From Alkalicoccus chagannorensis DSM 18086 (GTDB lineage: Bacteria; Bacillota; Bacilli; Bacillales; Salisediminibacteriaceae), in contig NZ_AUCK01000012.1 of NCBI RefSeq assembly GCF_000429725.1, positions 49,402 through 113,401 of the forward strand: a stretch of 64,000 nucleotides of DNA, given 5' to 3'. The notes under the pieces were generated by a model that worked only from the letters and a program-made list of their open reading frames with translations, made no database searches and was not told the origin of the DNA. The position numbers were made by a program, and so were the translations under genes. Of this stretch, positions 36,132 to 44,305 are shown piece after piece (within the stretch, counting starts at the first letter, position 1; every line of letters begins with the position of its first letter).

Positions 36132-37405
36132 TCGTAAACCCTCCTATTATTATCGTTCATATGATAAAGGGACGTCAGAACTGCTTCTGATCCAAATCCG
36201 CCCGCTTTCGTAATGACCTGCATGCCCTGCCAGGGCCCGCTTTTCACCGTACAGACCGGAATGCCTTCTTCCAAATAACCGGTAACCTGCAGCATATCGA
36301 TGCCGCATGCCCGGCAGACCGCATAGGCGATATCCCCTCCGGTCAAAAAGAGAGTGCCCGGGCGCTTCGCTTCCACCAGCTTTTTCCCAAGCCGGCCGAG
36401 GCTCTCGGCTATCGCCGTGCCTGGATCCTGTGCGTGCACGGCCGTCAGCCGATCGGGATCCGGACTGTCACCGCTTACATAATACACTTCAAACCACGCA
36501 TCCTCTGCCTTTTCCATCTTGGGCGGCACCCTGCCGCTTTCATAAAAGTCGAGCAGTTCATCTGCCTGCAGTTTCACCGCGTTGCCGTCCGCCTGCTTCA
36601 TAAAATGCGTCAGCTGCGCCGCCGTTTTCTCGCTGCGGCTGCCGACAAGAGACAAGGTTTTCTCCGCAGGAGGCGGTGCTGCCGCGCTGCGATTGGCAGC
36701 AGGAGGTGAATCATTCCGCAGTCTGGAGCTGAGTGCACCGGCAAGTCCGGCCGAACCGACGAACATGATCTGGTGAGAGGCCGTCAATCCTGCATCCACG
36801 ACGGCCTGCATGTCTTCTTCCGTCACCGCGTCAAAACTGAAAATACGGACACCCTTTGCTGCGGCAGCATCCACCGCCTGCGTGATGGTCAAGGGGGAAA
36901 GACCATCCTGCCTGCTGATATGGTGGACCAGCTTGGACGACTGCGAGCGGAGCAGCTCATCGAGCCGAGACGTCCGGATCGGAAACCGGGGATCGCGGGC
37001 AAACTGTGTCTCTGCCAGCGGCACGGCGTCAATATACTGCACCGCCGCTTCCGTTGTCCGTCCGTTTTGGGGGTAGGACGGCGCCACGAAAGCGATATCA
37101 TAATTGGAATGATCTAGTAATGCATCAATTTCGCCTCCAATATGACCCCGCATCGTCGAATCGATCTTTTTATACAAAATCGTCGATCCGTTTCCAAGCT
37201 GCCTGCCTAGAGATGTGACCGTTTTCATAGCTTCGGAAGAAGAAATGGACCGCGTCTCTGCATTGAATACGGTTACATGTTCTTCCGGCACGTCCTCTCC
37301 GCTGCACTGTGCAACAATCTGCGTCGGAAAGTCATGTCTGTAGAACTGCAATGCAGTGTCGTTCGCTCCAGTTAAATCGTCCGCGATGATATTTACTTTT
37401 GTAAT
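36128..37405 (-). CDS. Four-carbon acid sugar kinase (DUF1537), copy 2, likely AUU start
   Basis: A 425-residue DUF1537 kinase: VNIIADDLTGANDTALQF, KKIDSTMRGHIGGEIDALL, FVAPSYPQNGRTT, LSLVGSRSEKTAAQL, LTGGDIAYAVCRACG and TKAGGFGSEAVL. It is the shorter D-threonate/D-erythronate kinase type. The start is unusual. The only good ribosome site, AGGAGGTGA, is followed after five bases by ATT 37405, exactly where family proteins begin. The upstream ATG 37462 overlaps the -10 box, and the TTG at 37429 has no ribosome site. It is the first gene of the eight-gene operon. Confidence 0.88.
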   Translation of the reverse strand: MTKVNIIADDLTGANDTALQFYRHDFPTQIVAQCSGEDVPEEHVTVFNAETRSISSSEAMKTVTSLGRQLGNGSTILYKKIDSTMRGHIGGEIDALLDHSNYDIAFVAPSYPQNGRTTEAAVQYIDAVPLAETQFARDPRFPIRTSRLDELLRSQSSKLVHHISRQDGLSPLTITQAVDAAAAKGVRIFSFDAVTEEDMQAVVDAGLTASHQIMFVGSAGLAGALSSRLRNDSPPAANRSAAAPPPAEKTLSLVGSRSEKTAAQLTHFMKQADGNAVKLQADELLDFYESGRVPPKMEKAEDAWFEVYYVSGDSPDPDRLTAVHAQDPGTAIAESLGRLGKKLVEAKRPGTLFLTGGDIAYAVCRACGIDMLQVTGYLEEGIPVCTVKSGPWQGMQVITKAGGFGSEAVLTSLYHMNDNNRRVYE

Positions 37406-37460
37406 CTGATTCACCTCCTCGGCTGTCAATGTGATTCTTAGTATAGCCGAGGCATGTTTC

Positions 37461-37507
37461 ATTATACAATCCCTTTTTAAAAATATTTTGTTTCATTTTG
37501 AAACAAA
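37461..37507 (-). promoter_or_regulatory. Operon promoter with PrpR-type palindrome
   Basis: A -10 TATAAT lies at 37466-37461 on the minus strand with no good -35. About 30 bp upstream is a 21-bp palindrome (37487-37507): 9-bp arms TTTGTTTCA and TGAAACAAA separated by 3 bp. Its centre falls near -43 of the expected start, a place typical of activators that contact sigma-A polymerase. A weaker related site (GTTTCATTTTACAAC, about 40219-40233) precedes the regulator gene. Confidence 0.6.
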
Positions 37508-37639
37508 TTGAGAATTATTCCGCATTTCATTCAAATTTGTCATATAAATGTTTTAAATGGAAACATATATGCAACAACTAATCTGCTGAACGGTCAGCTT
37601 GTGTTTCATTTTTCACAAGCAGAAACCTGGAGGCCCTTT

Positions 37640-38240
37640 CCCCACCCGCCGGCAGTGGGGTCGATGGCGGGAATCTCCACCGCCGAGACAAGGATCGTGG
37701 CCTTGCTCCTGTAAGGAGGACGTTTCGAACAGAAAGCACTCCGATTCAAAGGGAGGCGCTGAGCCATCCTCCCCATGTCGCCGGTGGCTCCAGGGGCCTG
37801 ATTTGCGTGCTGCCAGCAGAAGGAGGAAAAGCGGGACAGTCTGCGCGCTTTTTGCGTTCCTTCGATCTCGCCGGCGGGCGCCTTGCGTCCGGATGCGGGT
37901 CTCTTCCCGATATTTTAGAGACAAATGGCTTTTTTTGAGCCACCTCGCCACGACATTGCGCCGCTTCAGCCTGAAAGGGCGACGTCTGCTTCGTCAATTG
38001 CGCCAGCGAGCAGAAACGAAAACGTTCCACCCCGGCACCGCCTTTTCGTCATCGAAAAAAGCGGACAGCCGCCGTCTGCCCGCTTCAACATTGTATGCTT
38101 CTTTATGCTGAACAAAAGCGGGCAGCGCTTTTTGGTCGGAACGGCGTGTACCGCAGGTTCTTTGAGGGAAGCATCGTTCTTCCTGCTTCCCGAGCAGCTG
38201 GGCCGTCACCCTATATGAACACGTATACATGCTTATGCTT
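37640..38240 (+). repeat. Dispersed GC-rich element, long form
   Basis: About 600 bp of non-coding DNA between the regulator and the operon it probably controls. It shares TTTTTTTGAGCCAC with the element at 27745-28203. It ends with the common blocks TTTTTGGTCGGAACGGCGTG, CGCAGGTTCTTTGAGGGAAG, CGTTCTTCCTGCTTCCCGAG, CAGCTGGGCCGTCACCCT and ATATGAACACGTATACATG. Several overlapping open frames exist but none has a ribosome site or family resemblance. Confidence 0.65.
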
Positions 38241-38249
38241 CCAAAAAGT

Positions 38250-38282
38250 ATCCCACCCCGGCACACATGGTCCGGAGTGGGA
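38250..38282 (-). terminator. Terminator of the PrpR-like gene
   Basis: On the minus strand ATCCCACTCCGG pairs with CCGGGGTGGGAT, followed by ACTTTTT. About 70 bp past the stop codon. Confidence 0.8.
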
Positions 38283-38352
38283 TTCTCTTCCCTTCTCCTG
38301 TTTTCCGCTATTTCTTTCAAGAAAAGGGTCCAAGCGCGAAAGAAGCTATGCC

Positions 38353-40182
38353 TTACGACTGTTGATACATCGCCTTCAGCTTTCTCCACAGCGTCGTCCG
38401 GTTCATGCCGAGCTTATCAGCCACCCGGGACTGGTTGTGATCCTCGAGCTCCATCACTTTCCGTATCACTTCTTCTTCGATTTCCGGCAGCGACCGGTTC
38501 CGGATCTCTACCATCATCTGATCATCGGCCGGCCGCTTCTTTTCACGCTGTTCCAGCACATCCAGCTGCTTGAGCACATCCTGCACCTCGTGCATATGGA
38601 TGATCGGCCCATGGCTGGCGATGCAGATCTGGTGCACCGTGTTCTTCAGCTGCGTCAAGTTGCCCGGCCAGGAATACTGGTAAAAGTACTCCCGCAGTTC
38701 TTCCGACAGCCCGGTGATCTGCTTGCCGAGCACGGTGTTCGCTGCCACGATGAACCAGCGGATCAAATCCTCCATGTCCTCGCGGCGTTCCCGCAGCTCC
38801 GGACAATGGATGACATACGTGCTGATCAGTTTGTACAATTTCTCGTCAAACCCTTCCTCCTGCACGAGGTGCTCCAGCACGCCGGAATGCGTCGCGATCA
38901 GCTTCAGCTCCACATCCCCCTGGCGCAGCCACTCCTCCAGAAACCGCCGCAGCACCTGCTGATCCGCCGATTCCAGATTCCCGACTTCATCCAGGAGCAG
39001 GGTCCCGGCCGCCGCTCCGCTTCTGCCGAGCTCCATGCGGGTTTCCTGCAGGGCTTCGGAAAAGTAGTTTTTTCTCGAATCACAGTAAATATAGAAAAAC
39101 TGCGCCGGCGTTTTGCCTGATTCATAATGCATCGCATGAGCAAGGGACGTCTTGCCGACGCCGGGCGGCCCCTGCAGCAGCACCGAGGAGCTCGTCTCCC
39201 CAAGCTTCGCTGCTTCATCGACAGCTTTTCTCATCGCTTCAGAATGGGTCACGAGCTGATTGAAGAAAACACGGCTTTTCGGCTGAAGCACCAGATTGGA
39301 CCGGTCTCCCTCCACGGGACGGCTGCGCTTTTTCAGGCGGAGGATAAAGCCCCCTTCCTCCCCGGTCTGAAACGGCTCGACGTCGAGTTCATACGGGCGC
39401 CCCTGTACGTGAAGCAGCGACCGCTCCTCCGGCGCTCCGTCGGTGAGCAGTTTTTGGTAAAACGTGTCGTCGAGATCCTGCAGCGCCGAAGGGGGATTCG
39501 TCGGGTTCATCTGCCGGACGAGCTCGGCGAAGCGGTCGTTTTGTTCTTCGAATCGTCCGAGCGCGTTAATCACCGCCGCCGGCTCCTCCACGAGGGCAAT
39601 CAGCGTCTCGATCTTCACGGCTTCGCGCTTCTTATGGTAGAGCACCTGCTGAGCTTCCTCGATCGCCTCCATGCACGCCTCTTCCCCGCTGTTGATGAGA
39701 ATGCCGTGCATGCCGCGCTTCTCCGCTTCCTTCGTGGAAATAACGTCCCCGATGATCACCTGCACATCATCGGCCATCGCTTTCTTGAGCTCACCTTCAA
39801 TGTCCTGCTGGCTGTCAATTTGATAAAACGTCAAGTCAAAGTCCAGCAGTTTCCCGATGGAATCGGCGCCCTGTATGACGTTGAAGTAGCTCATGATGCC
39901 GACTTTTCCGCGGTATCCCCGCATGAGCGCGAGAGTCCGGAGAATGTCATAGCCGGTGATGCGGACGTTCACGACCGGCAGGCTGCTCTGCTCCCGGATC
40001 AGCTTCGCCGTTGCTCCCCGGCTGATAATCGCATCGTATCCACGCACTTCCGCTTCCGCTGCCTGGGCCACTCCCTGCTCCAGGTCCCCGATGACGACGT
40101 CCACCGAGGCGTTGGTTTTCTTCTGCACCTGCCGGAATACGTCCGCCATGCCGGTATAAGGCGCAATCACCAGTATATGCAC
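38353..40182 (-). CDS. PrpR-N / AAA+ / Fis transcription activator lacking GAFTGA
   Basis: A 609-residue regulator. Residues 1-180 are a PrpR-type sensor domain (MHILVIAPYTGMADVF; SRGATAKLIRE). A PAS-like region follows, then an AAA+ domain (Walker A GPPGVGKTS near 337, Walker B TLLLDEVGN near 391, YSWPGNLTQLKN) and a C-terminal Fis helix-turn-helix (NQSRVADKLGMNRTTLWRKL). The GAFTGA loop that contacts sigma-54 is missing: the stretch between the two Walker motifs is shortened. No -24/-12 promoter is visible upstream of the neighbouring operon. It may therefore activate sigma-A promoters. It probably controls the sugar-acid operon that starts at 37405. Confidence 0.85.
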   Translation of the reverse strand: MHILVIAPYTGMADVFRQVQKKTNASVDVVIGDLEQGVAQAAEAEVRGYDAIISRGATAKLIREQSSLPVVNVRITGYDILRTLALMRGYRGKVGIMSYFNVIQGADSIGKLLDFDLTFYQIDSQQDIEGELKKAMADDVQVIIGDVISTKEAEKRGMHGILINSGEEACMEAIEEAQQVLYHKKREAVKIETLIALVEEPAAVINALGRFEEQNDRFAELVRQMNPTNPPSALQDLDDTFYQKLLTDGAPEERSLLHVQGRPYELDVEPFQTGEEGGFILRLKKRSRPVEGDRSNLVLQPKSRVFFNQLVTHSEAMRKAVDEAAKLGETSSSVLLQGPPGVGKTSLAHAMHYESGKTPAQFFYIYCDSRKNYFSEALQETRMELGRSGAAAGTLLLDEVGNLESADQQVLRRFLEEWLRQGDVELKLIATHSGVLEHLVQEEGFDEKLYKLISTYVIHCPELRERREDMEDLIRWFIVAANTVLGKQITGLSEELREYFYQYSWPGNLTQLKNTVHQICIASHGPIIHMHEVQDVLKQLDVLEQREKKRPADDQMMVEIRNRSLPEIEEEVIRKVMELEDHNQSRVADKLGMNRTTLWRKLKAMYQQS

Positions 40183-40332
40183 AGGACCACCTCCTGTTGT
40201 ATTTTAAAACATCTCAGTAGTTTCATTTTACAACATTCTGTGCTAATGTAAAGCTGAAAACGATATCAAATTTTCCATCGGTTCTTTTCAATTTTGTATT
40301 CGTTTCAACCATCAACGTTCATGGAGGCCCTT

Positions 40333-41334
40333 ATGAGAATCCTGCTATTTATTATCCCAGCGCTTCTGCTCGCCGCTTGTCAATCGGAGGAAGAAGGTAG
40401 AGAGTCCCAGCAGCTGCAGGCCAAGCCTGCTGCGGAGGAAGCACCGGAGGAAGACACCCTCCACGTCGTCACGACCATTTTTGCGCTGGAAGATGCCGTG
40501 CGCGCCGTCGGTGGAGACGCCGTCACTGTCCAGAACATCATCCCGCCTGACGTCGATGCTCATACATACGAACCGTCGATGCGCGCGCTGCTCGACATCA
40601 ACGAAAGTGATGCATTTATCTACAGCGGCGGTGGGATGGAAGGCTTTGTCGAAGATGCCGTCGACGTCCTCACCAAGGAAGACATCCTGCTCGTGGAAGC
40701 TTCCGAGGACGTCCCGTTTCTTGCCGGCGGCGCTCATTCCCACGGGCACGATCACAGCCATGATCATGACGATGACCACGATCACGGCCATGCTCATGCA
40801 GACAATCCGCATGTCTTCATCGATCCGAACCGCATGAAAATCATGACGGACACAATCGCCGACGCGTTAGCCGAACTGGAGCCGGAACTCGACGACGTTT
40901 TCACCGACAATGCCGAAGCATATCAGGCTTCCCTGGATGAGGTTGATGACGCCTTCCGCAGAGTCATGGAGACACATGAAGGCGAAGGGATCTTCACTGC
41001 CCACGCCGGCTATGATTACTGGGAAGATGCTTACGGCCTGGAGCAGTATCCAGTGACCGGCTACTCCCCGGAACAGGAGCCGTCGATCCAGCAGCTCGAG
41101 GACGTCTTTGCCGACATCGAGGCAGCCGGAGCGGCGTATCTGTTCGTGGAAAACACGTATACCGTCCCAGCGGCGGAAACCATCCTGGAAGATGCCGGGA
41201 TCGAAGAGCGGCCGCTTCATAACATGGAGACGATTTCCGAAGAGCAGCAGGAAGCCGGCGTGGATTACCCTTCCCTCATGATGGAAAACATCGAGGCGAT
41301 CGAAGAGGCTCTCGAACAGCAGTCCACCTCTTGA
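40333..41334 (+). CDS. znuA: Zinc-binding ABC lipoprotein (ZnuA/AdcA-like)
   Basis: A 333-residue metal-binding lipoprotein: lipobox LLAAC (Cys16), an acidic tether, then the cluster A-1 domain. The metal ligands are His in DAHTYEPSM, His in DNPHVFIDPN, His in FTAHAGYDYW and an acid in the C-terminal domain. A His/Asp-rich loop (about residues 135-158) marks zinc specificity. ATG 40333 follows GGAGGCCCTT. No permease or ATPase gene is adjacent and I see no Zur box, so it must share a transporter encoded elsewhere. Confidence 0.88.
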   Translation: MRILLFIIPALLLAACQSEEEGRESQQLQAKPAAEEAPEEDTLHVVTTIFALEDAVRAVGGDAVTVQNIIPPDVDAHTYEPSMRALLDINESDAFIYSGGGMEGFVEDAVDVLTKEDILLVEASEDVPFLAGGAHSHGHDHSHDHDDDHDHGHAHADNPHVFIDPNRMKIMTDTIADALAELEPELDDVFTDNAEAYQASLDEVDDAFRRVMETHEGEGIFTAHAGYDYWEDAYGLEQYPVTGYSPEQEPSIQQLEDVFADIEAAGAAYLFVENTYTVPAAETILEDAGIEERPLHNMETISEEQQEAGVDYPSLMMENIEAIEEALEQQSTS

Positions 41335-41386
41335 TGAGCGAGAGCGGCCGCCCTACGGAAACCAAGCCGGGAGGCGCGGAGCCGGG

Positions 41387-41783
41387 AATTGTCCGCACTT
41401 TCGCCGCGCTTGGTCACAATTGGCCCCAATTGTCCGCACTTTCCTCCCGCTTGGTCACAATCTCCGCCAATTGGCCGCACTTGGCTGCTGCCCAACCTCT
41501 TGATGATCGGGCGGCTGCCTTCCCCTCGGAACAGGCAATTGTCCGCACTTTCGCTGCGCTTGGTCACAATTAGCTCCAATTGTCCGCACTTTTCTCCCGC
41601 TTGGTCACAATCTCCGCCAATTGGCCGCACTTGGCTGCTGCACAACCTCTTGATAATCGGGCGGCTGCCTTCCCCTCGGAACAGGCAATTGTCCGCACTT
41701 TCGCCGCACTTGGTCACAATCGGCTCCAATTGTCCGCACTTTCCTCCCGCATGGTCACAACCTCCGCCAATTGTCCGCACTTG
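41387..41783. repeat. 150-bp tandem array of TTGTCCGCACTT/GGTCACAAT blocks
   Basis: AATTGTCCGCACTTT starts at 41387, 41537 and 41687, so the unit is exactly 150 bp with about 2.7 copies. Inside each unit TTGTCCGCACTTT and TTGGTCACAAT blocks alternate every 20-21 bp. The fill sequence (GGGCGGCTGCCTTCCCCTCG) is conserved. The array lies between the convergent znuA and glutathione peroxidase genes. The period and alternation resemble the GAGTGACCGC arrays, suggesting a related family. It is not a CRISPR. Confidence 0.9.
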
Positions 41784-41850
41784 CTCCCCACACCCCTCCG
41801 ACCTCCATCCGGATACGAAACAGCGCCCGACGGAAACGACGACGCAAAAC

Positions 41851-41881
41851 ATGCCCGCACCAGGAATCCCGGTGCGGGCAT
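41851..41881 (-). terminator. Terminator of the glutathione peroxidase gene
   Basis: ATGCCCGCACC and GGTGCGGGCAT pair; the minus strand continues GTTTTGC. It ends nine bases from the gene's stop codon. Confidence 0.85.
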
Positions 41882-41890
41882 AACCATCTG

Positions 41891-42460
41891 CTATTCAGTG
41901 ACAGCCGCTTTATGTTCCAGCAGCGCCTGAATGTCGCTTTCCATGTCGAGCGGCTCGGACGTCGGCTCAAACCGCGCCGTCACTTGCCCTTCCCGGTCGA
42001 CGAGAAACTTCGTGAAATTCCACTTGATGCCGTTGTCGTGCAGGTATTCCGGGTGCTTGTCTTCAATGATCGACACCATCAGCTTCGCCGTCGGGTGATG
42101 CATGTCGAACCCGCGGAACGGCTGCTCGCTCGTCAAATAGCGGTACAGCGGATGCGCCTCGTCGCCGCGGACGTCCATTTTCTTGAACAGCGGGAAGTTG
42201 ACGCCGTGATTCAGCGAACAGAATTCGGTAATCTCTCCGTCGCCGAGCGGTTCCTGACCGTCGAACTGATTCGACGGAAAGCCGAGCACCTGCAGCCCCT
42301 GCTCGCCATACTTGTCCTGCAGCTTCTGCAGATCATCCAGCTGCGGCGTGAAACCGCATTTCGTCGCCGTATTGACGAGAATCAGCACCTGCCCTTTGTA
42401 CCGCTCCAGCTTGGCGGTCAATCCACTTGATGTCTTCACTTTGTAGTCATATACACTCAT
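41891..42460 (-). CDS. Glutathione peroxidase family thiol peroxidase
   Basis: A 189-residue peroxidase of the glutathione-peroxidase fold with cysteine instead of selenocysteine: catalytic Cys35 in NTATKCGFTPQ, Gln in FPSNQFDGQEP and Trp in IKWNFTKFLVD. Bacterial members usually use thioredoxin or other low-molecular thiols to reduce peroxides in the cytoplasm. It is slightly longer than the usual 158-165 residues, with an extra acidic C-terminal tail. It stands alone. Confidence 0.93.
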   Translation of the reverse strand: MSVYDYKVKTSSGLTAKLERYKGQVLILVNTATKCGFTPQLDDLQKLQDKYGEQGLQVLGFPSNQFDGQEPLGDGEITEFCSLNHGVNFPLFKKMDVRGDEAHPLYRYLTSEQPFRGFDMHHPTAKLMVSIIEDKHPEYLHDNGIKWNFTKFLVDREGQVTARFEPTSEPLDMESDIQALLEHKAAVTE

Positions 42461-42571
42461 ATCGGCGCATCCCCTTTTTCCTGGTTGATTGGTGATCTAT
42501 GAAGTATATACCCCTTCTGACTCAAAAAGAAACCACAATGCAAGACTTTAGACACAGAGCATAAAGACTAC

Positions 42572-43249
42572 CTATTCTGTTTCAAATCCCGGCTGCACAA
42601 TGACAAAGCCATCGCCTTCAAACTTCATCTGCACCGACTCCCCGCTGCCGCGCCCGAGGAATGTCCTGTAATTTACATCTGTATGGAATTCCGGCGAAAG
42701 CTCCCCGGACCAGGCGACCGTCGCCGTCGGATCGGTGTAGACCGGCGCTCCTTCGCTGACCGGCAGCGTCAACGGCTCAAAGTACGTCGTGATCGCCACT
42801 TTTCCTTCGCCGCGGAGCGTAATGTTGAACAGGCCGCCCGACATCATGCCGGCGATCTTACGCATGAACTCAATATCCCAGTCCACCGACGGCTCGAACG
42901 CCAGCAGGTCATTGCCGTTCACCGTAATCGCGCGGCCACCGAGATCGAGAATCGTCACGCGCTTCCCCTGGTCTGCCATGAACAGACGGCCGTTCCCGTT
43001 CGCTTTCATCAGCTCGCCGCCTTCGCTCGTGAACGTCTTCTTGAACGCCCGCTCCACGCCGTGCTCGAACGCACGCTCCCGCTCAAAGCGAATGTCACCC
43101 TGGTAGCCGATCATGCTCCCCATCTTCGCCCAGATCTGCCCGTCCAGGTTCACCTCGAGAATCCGCTCCGACTGCAGCCCCATCACGTCCGCCGGCTGCT
43201 CCTCCTGTCGCGTTTTCTGTAAAAATTCCTCCATTGAATAGCTGCTCAT
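42572..43249 (-). CDS. AIM24 family protein
   Basis: A 225-residue AIM24/TIGR00266-type beta-sandwich protein. The signatures include LEVNLDGQIWAKMGSMIGYQGD, MKANGNGRLFMADQGKRVTI, GNDLLAFEPSVDWDIEFM, GGLFNITLRGEGKVAITTYF and TDPTATVAWSGELSPEFHTD. The biochemical role of bacterial AIM24 proteins is not known. The gene lies 11 bp after an acidic lipoprotein gene and may be co-transcribed with it. Confidence 0.9.
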   Translation of the reverse strand: MSSYSMEEFLQKTRQEEQPADVMGLQSERILEVNLDGQIWAKMGSMIGYQGDIRFERERAFEHGVERAFKKTFTSEGGELMKANGNGRLFMADQGKRVTILDLGGRAITVNGNDLLAFEPSVDWDIEFMRKIAGMMSGGLFNITLRGEGKVAITTYFEPLTLPVSEGAPVYTDPTATVAWSGELSPEFHTDVNYRTFLGRGSGESVQMKFEGDGFVIVQPGFETE

Positions 43250-43264
43250 TGCATCCGCCTCCTT

Positions 43265-44260
43265 TTAGTTGTCGATCTCCTCGTCTTCCATGTCCCCGGT
43301 ATCGAGCGTATCTTCAAATGTACCATCCACAACCTCGATGTCGTCCGGAGCCTCGAACAGCTCCTCATCAAAGTCCGGGTTGAGCTCGTACTCAATCACC
43401 ACCGTGTTCCCCATGCCGGCACCGACTTCCGCATCGAGATCCTCGGCATCACTTTCCTCCTCGGATTCGCGCTTCACCTCGTAAAACGTCTCCACGTCGA
43501 ACCAGTACGTCGTCACCGCACCGTCCGTCTCCGCCTCAATCCGGTATGCCTCGAAGCCGTTCACTTCCTGCTCGCCGTCAAGCGTCAAATCCGCTTCGTC
43601 CAGCAGCATCTCGTACTGAACAGCCCCGGCAGACAGATCTTCCTGATCTCCCTCGATCGGCTGCTCATAGCGGATGGCTTCCTCATCCCCTTCCTCATAG
43701 GAAATCTGATGATCCGGGTCGTCTGCATCCGTGAACGTATACGAACGAGGCTCCTCCGTCTCAAAGTCCTCGCCCTCTTCCTCGCCTTCCGAACGCATCT
43801 CCAATTCCAGCCGGTTATAGAAGTCTCCATCCTCGATGAAATCCCACTGACGCTCCCACGTCGTCATCTCGATTTCCCCGTCCGGCATGTCCTCTGCTTC
43901 CAGCTCCTGATCGATTTCCCCTTCGATTTCAAAATAGATGCTGTCCAGGTCGTCGTACAGCGCGATCGCCTCTTCGACGATCTCCTCGGCGTTGAGCATC
44001 TCATCTCCTCCGGCGTCGCTAGCAGCTTCGTCATTCTCTTCCTCGTTCATGTTGCCGCCGTTCTCTGCCTCGTTCTCCTCTTCGTCCTCATTTTCCGGGT
44101 CGTTCTCCTGCTCGTTTTCCTCATCTTCTCCGTTCTCTTCATTCTCTTCATTCACCTCGACACCATCATTTACCGTGCCTTCGTTCTCGTCATTCGTATT
44201 CTCATTGCTGCACGCAGCCAGGGCAAGCAGTGCCACTGCGGATATTCCCATTTTTTTCAT
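43265..44260 (-). CDS. Acidic lipoprotein, DUF6612/LppX-like fold, copy 1
   Basis: A 331-residue lipoprotein: lipobox ALAAC (Cys17), then an extremely acidic tether of Glu/Asn/Asp to about residue 75. The domain that follows looks like the LolA/LppX half-barrel (DLDSIYFEIEGEIDQE, WDFIEDGDFYNRLELEM, then DLTLDGEQEVNGFEAYRIEA and WFDVETFYEVKRESE). ATG 44260 follows AAGGAGCTGGACAGC. The gene at 44306 encodes a paralogue; the pair arose by tandem duplication. The function is unknown, though such folds bind lipids. Confidence 0.82.
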   Translation of the reverse strand: MKKMGISAVALLALAACSNENTNDENEGTVNDGVEVNEENEENGEDEENEQENDPENEDEEENEAENGGNMNEEENDEAASDAGGDEMLNAEEIVEEAIALYDDLDSIYFEIEGEIDQELEAEDMPDGEIEMTTWERQWDFIEDGDFYNRLELEMRSEGEEEGEDFETEEPRSYTFTDADDPDHQISYEEGDEEAIRYEQPIEGDQEDLSAGAVQYEMLLDEADLTLDGEQEVNGFEAYRIEAETDGAVTTYWFDVETFYEVKRESEEESDAEDLDAEVGAGMGNTVVIEYELNPDFDEELFEAPDDIEVVDGTFEDTLDTGDMEDEEIDN

Positions 44261-44305
44261 GCTGTCCAGCTCCTTCATTTTCGTTGTTTGTTACGTATGC
44301 ACCGA

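Noticed and set aside
37405..37640. Sigma-54 promoter for the sugar-acid operon
   Set aside because: No GG-N10-GC pattern of the TGGCAC-N5-TTGC type is present upstream, and the regulator lacks the GAFTGA loop.
41387..41783. CRISPR array
   Set aside because: The unit is a continuous 150-bp tandem repeat with no unique spacers, and no cas genes are near.
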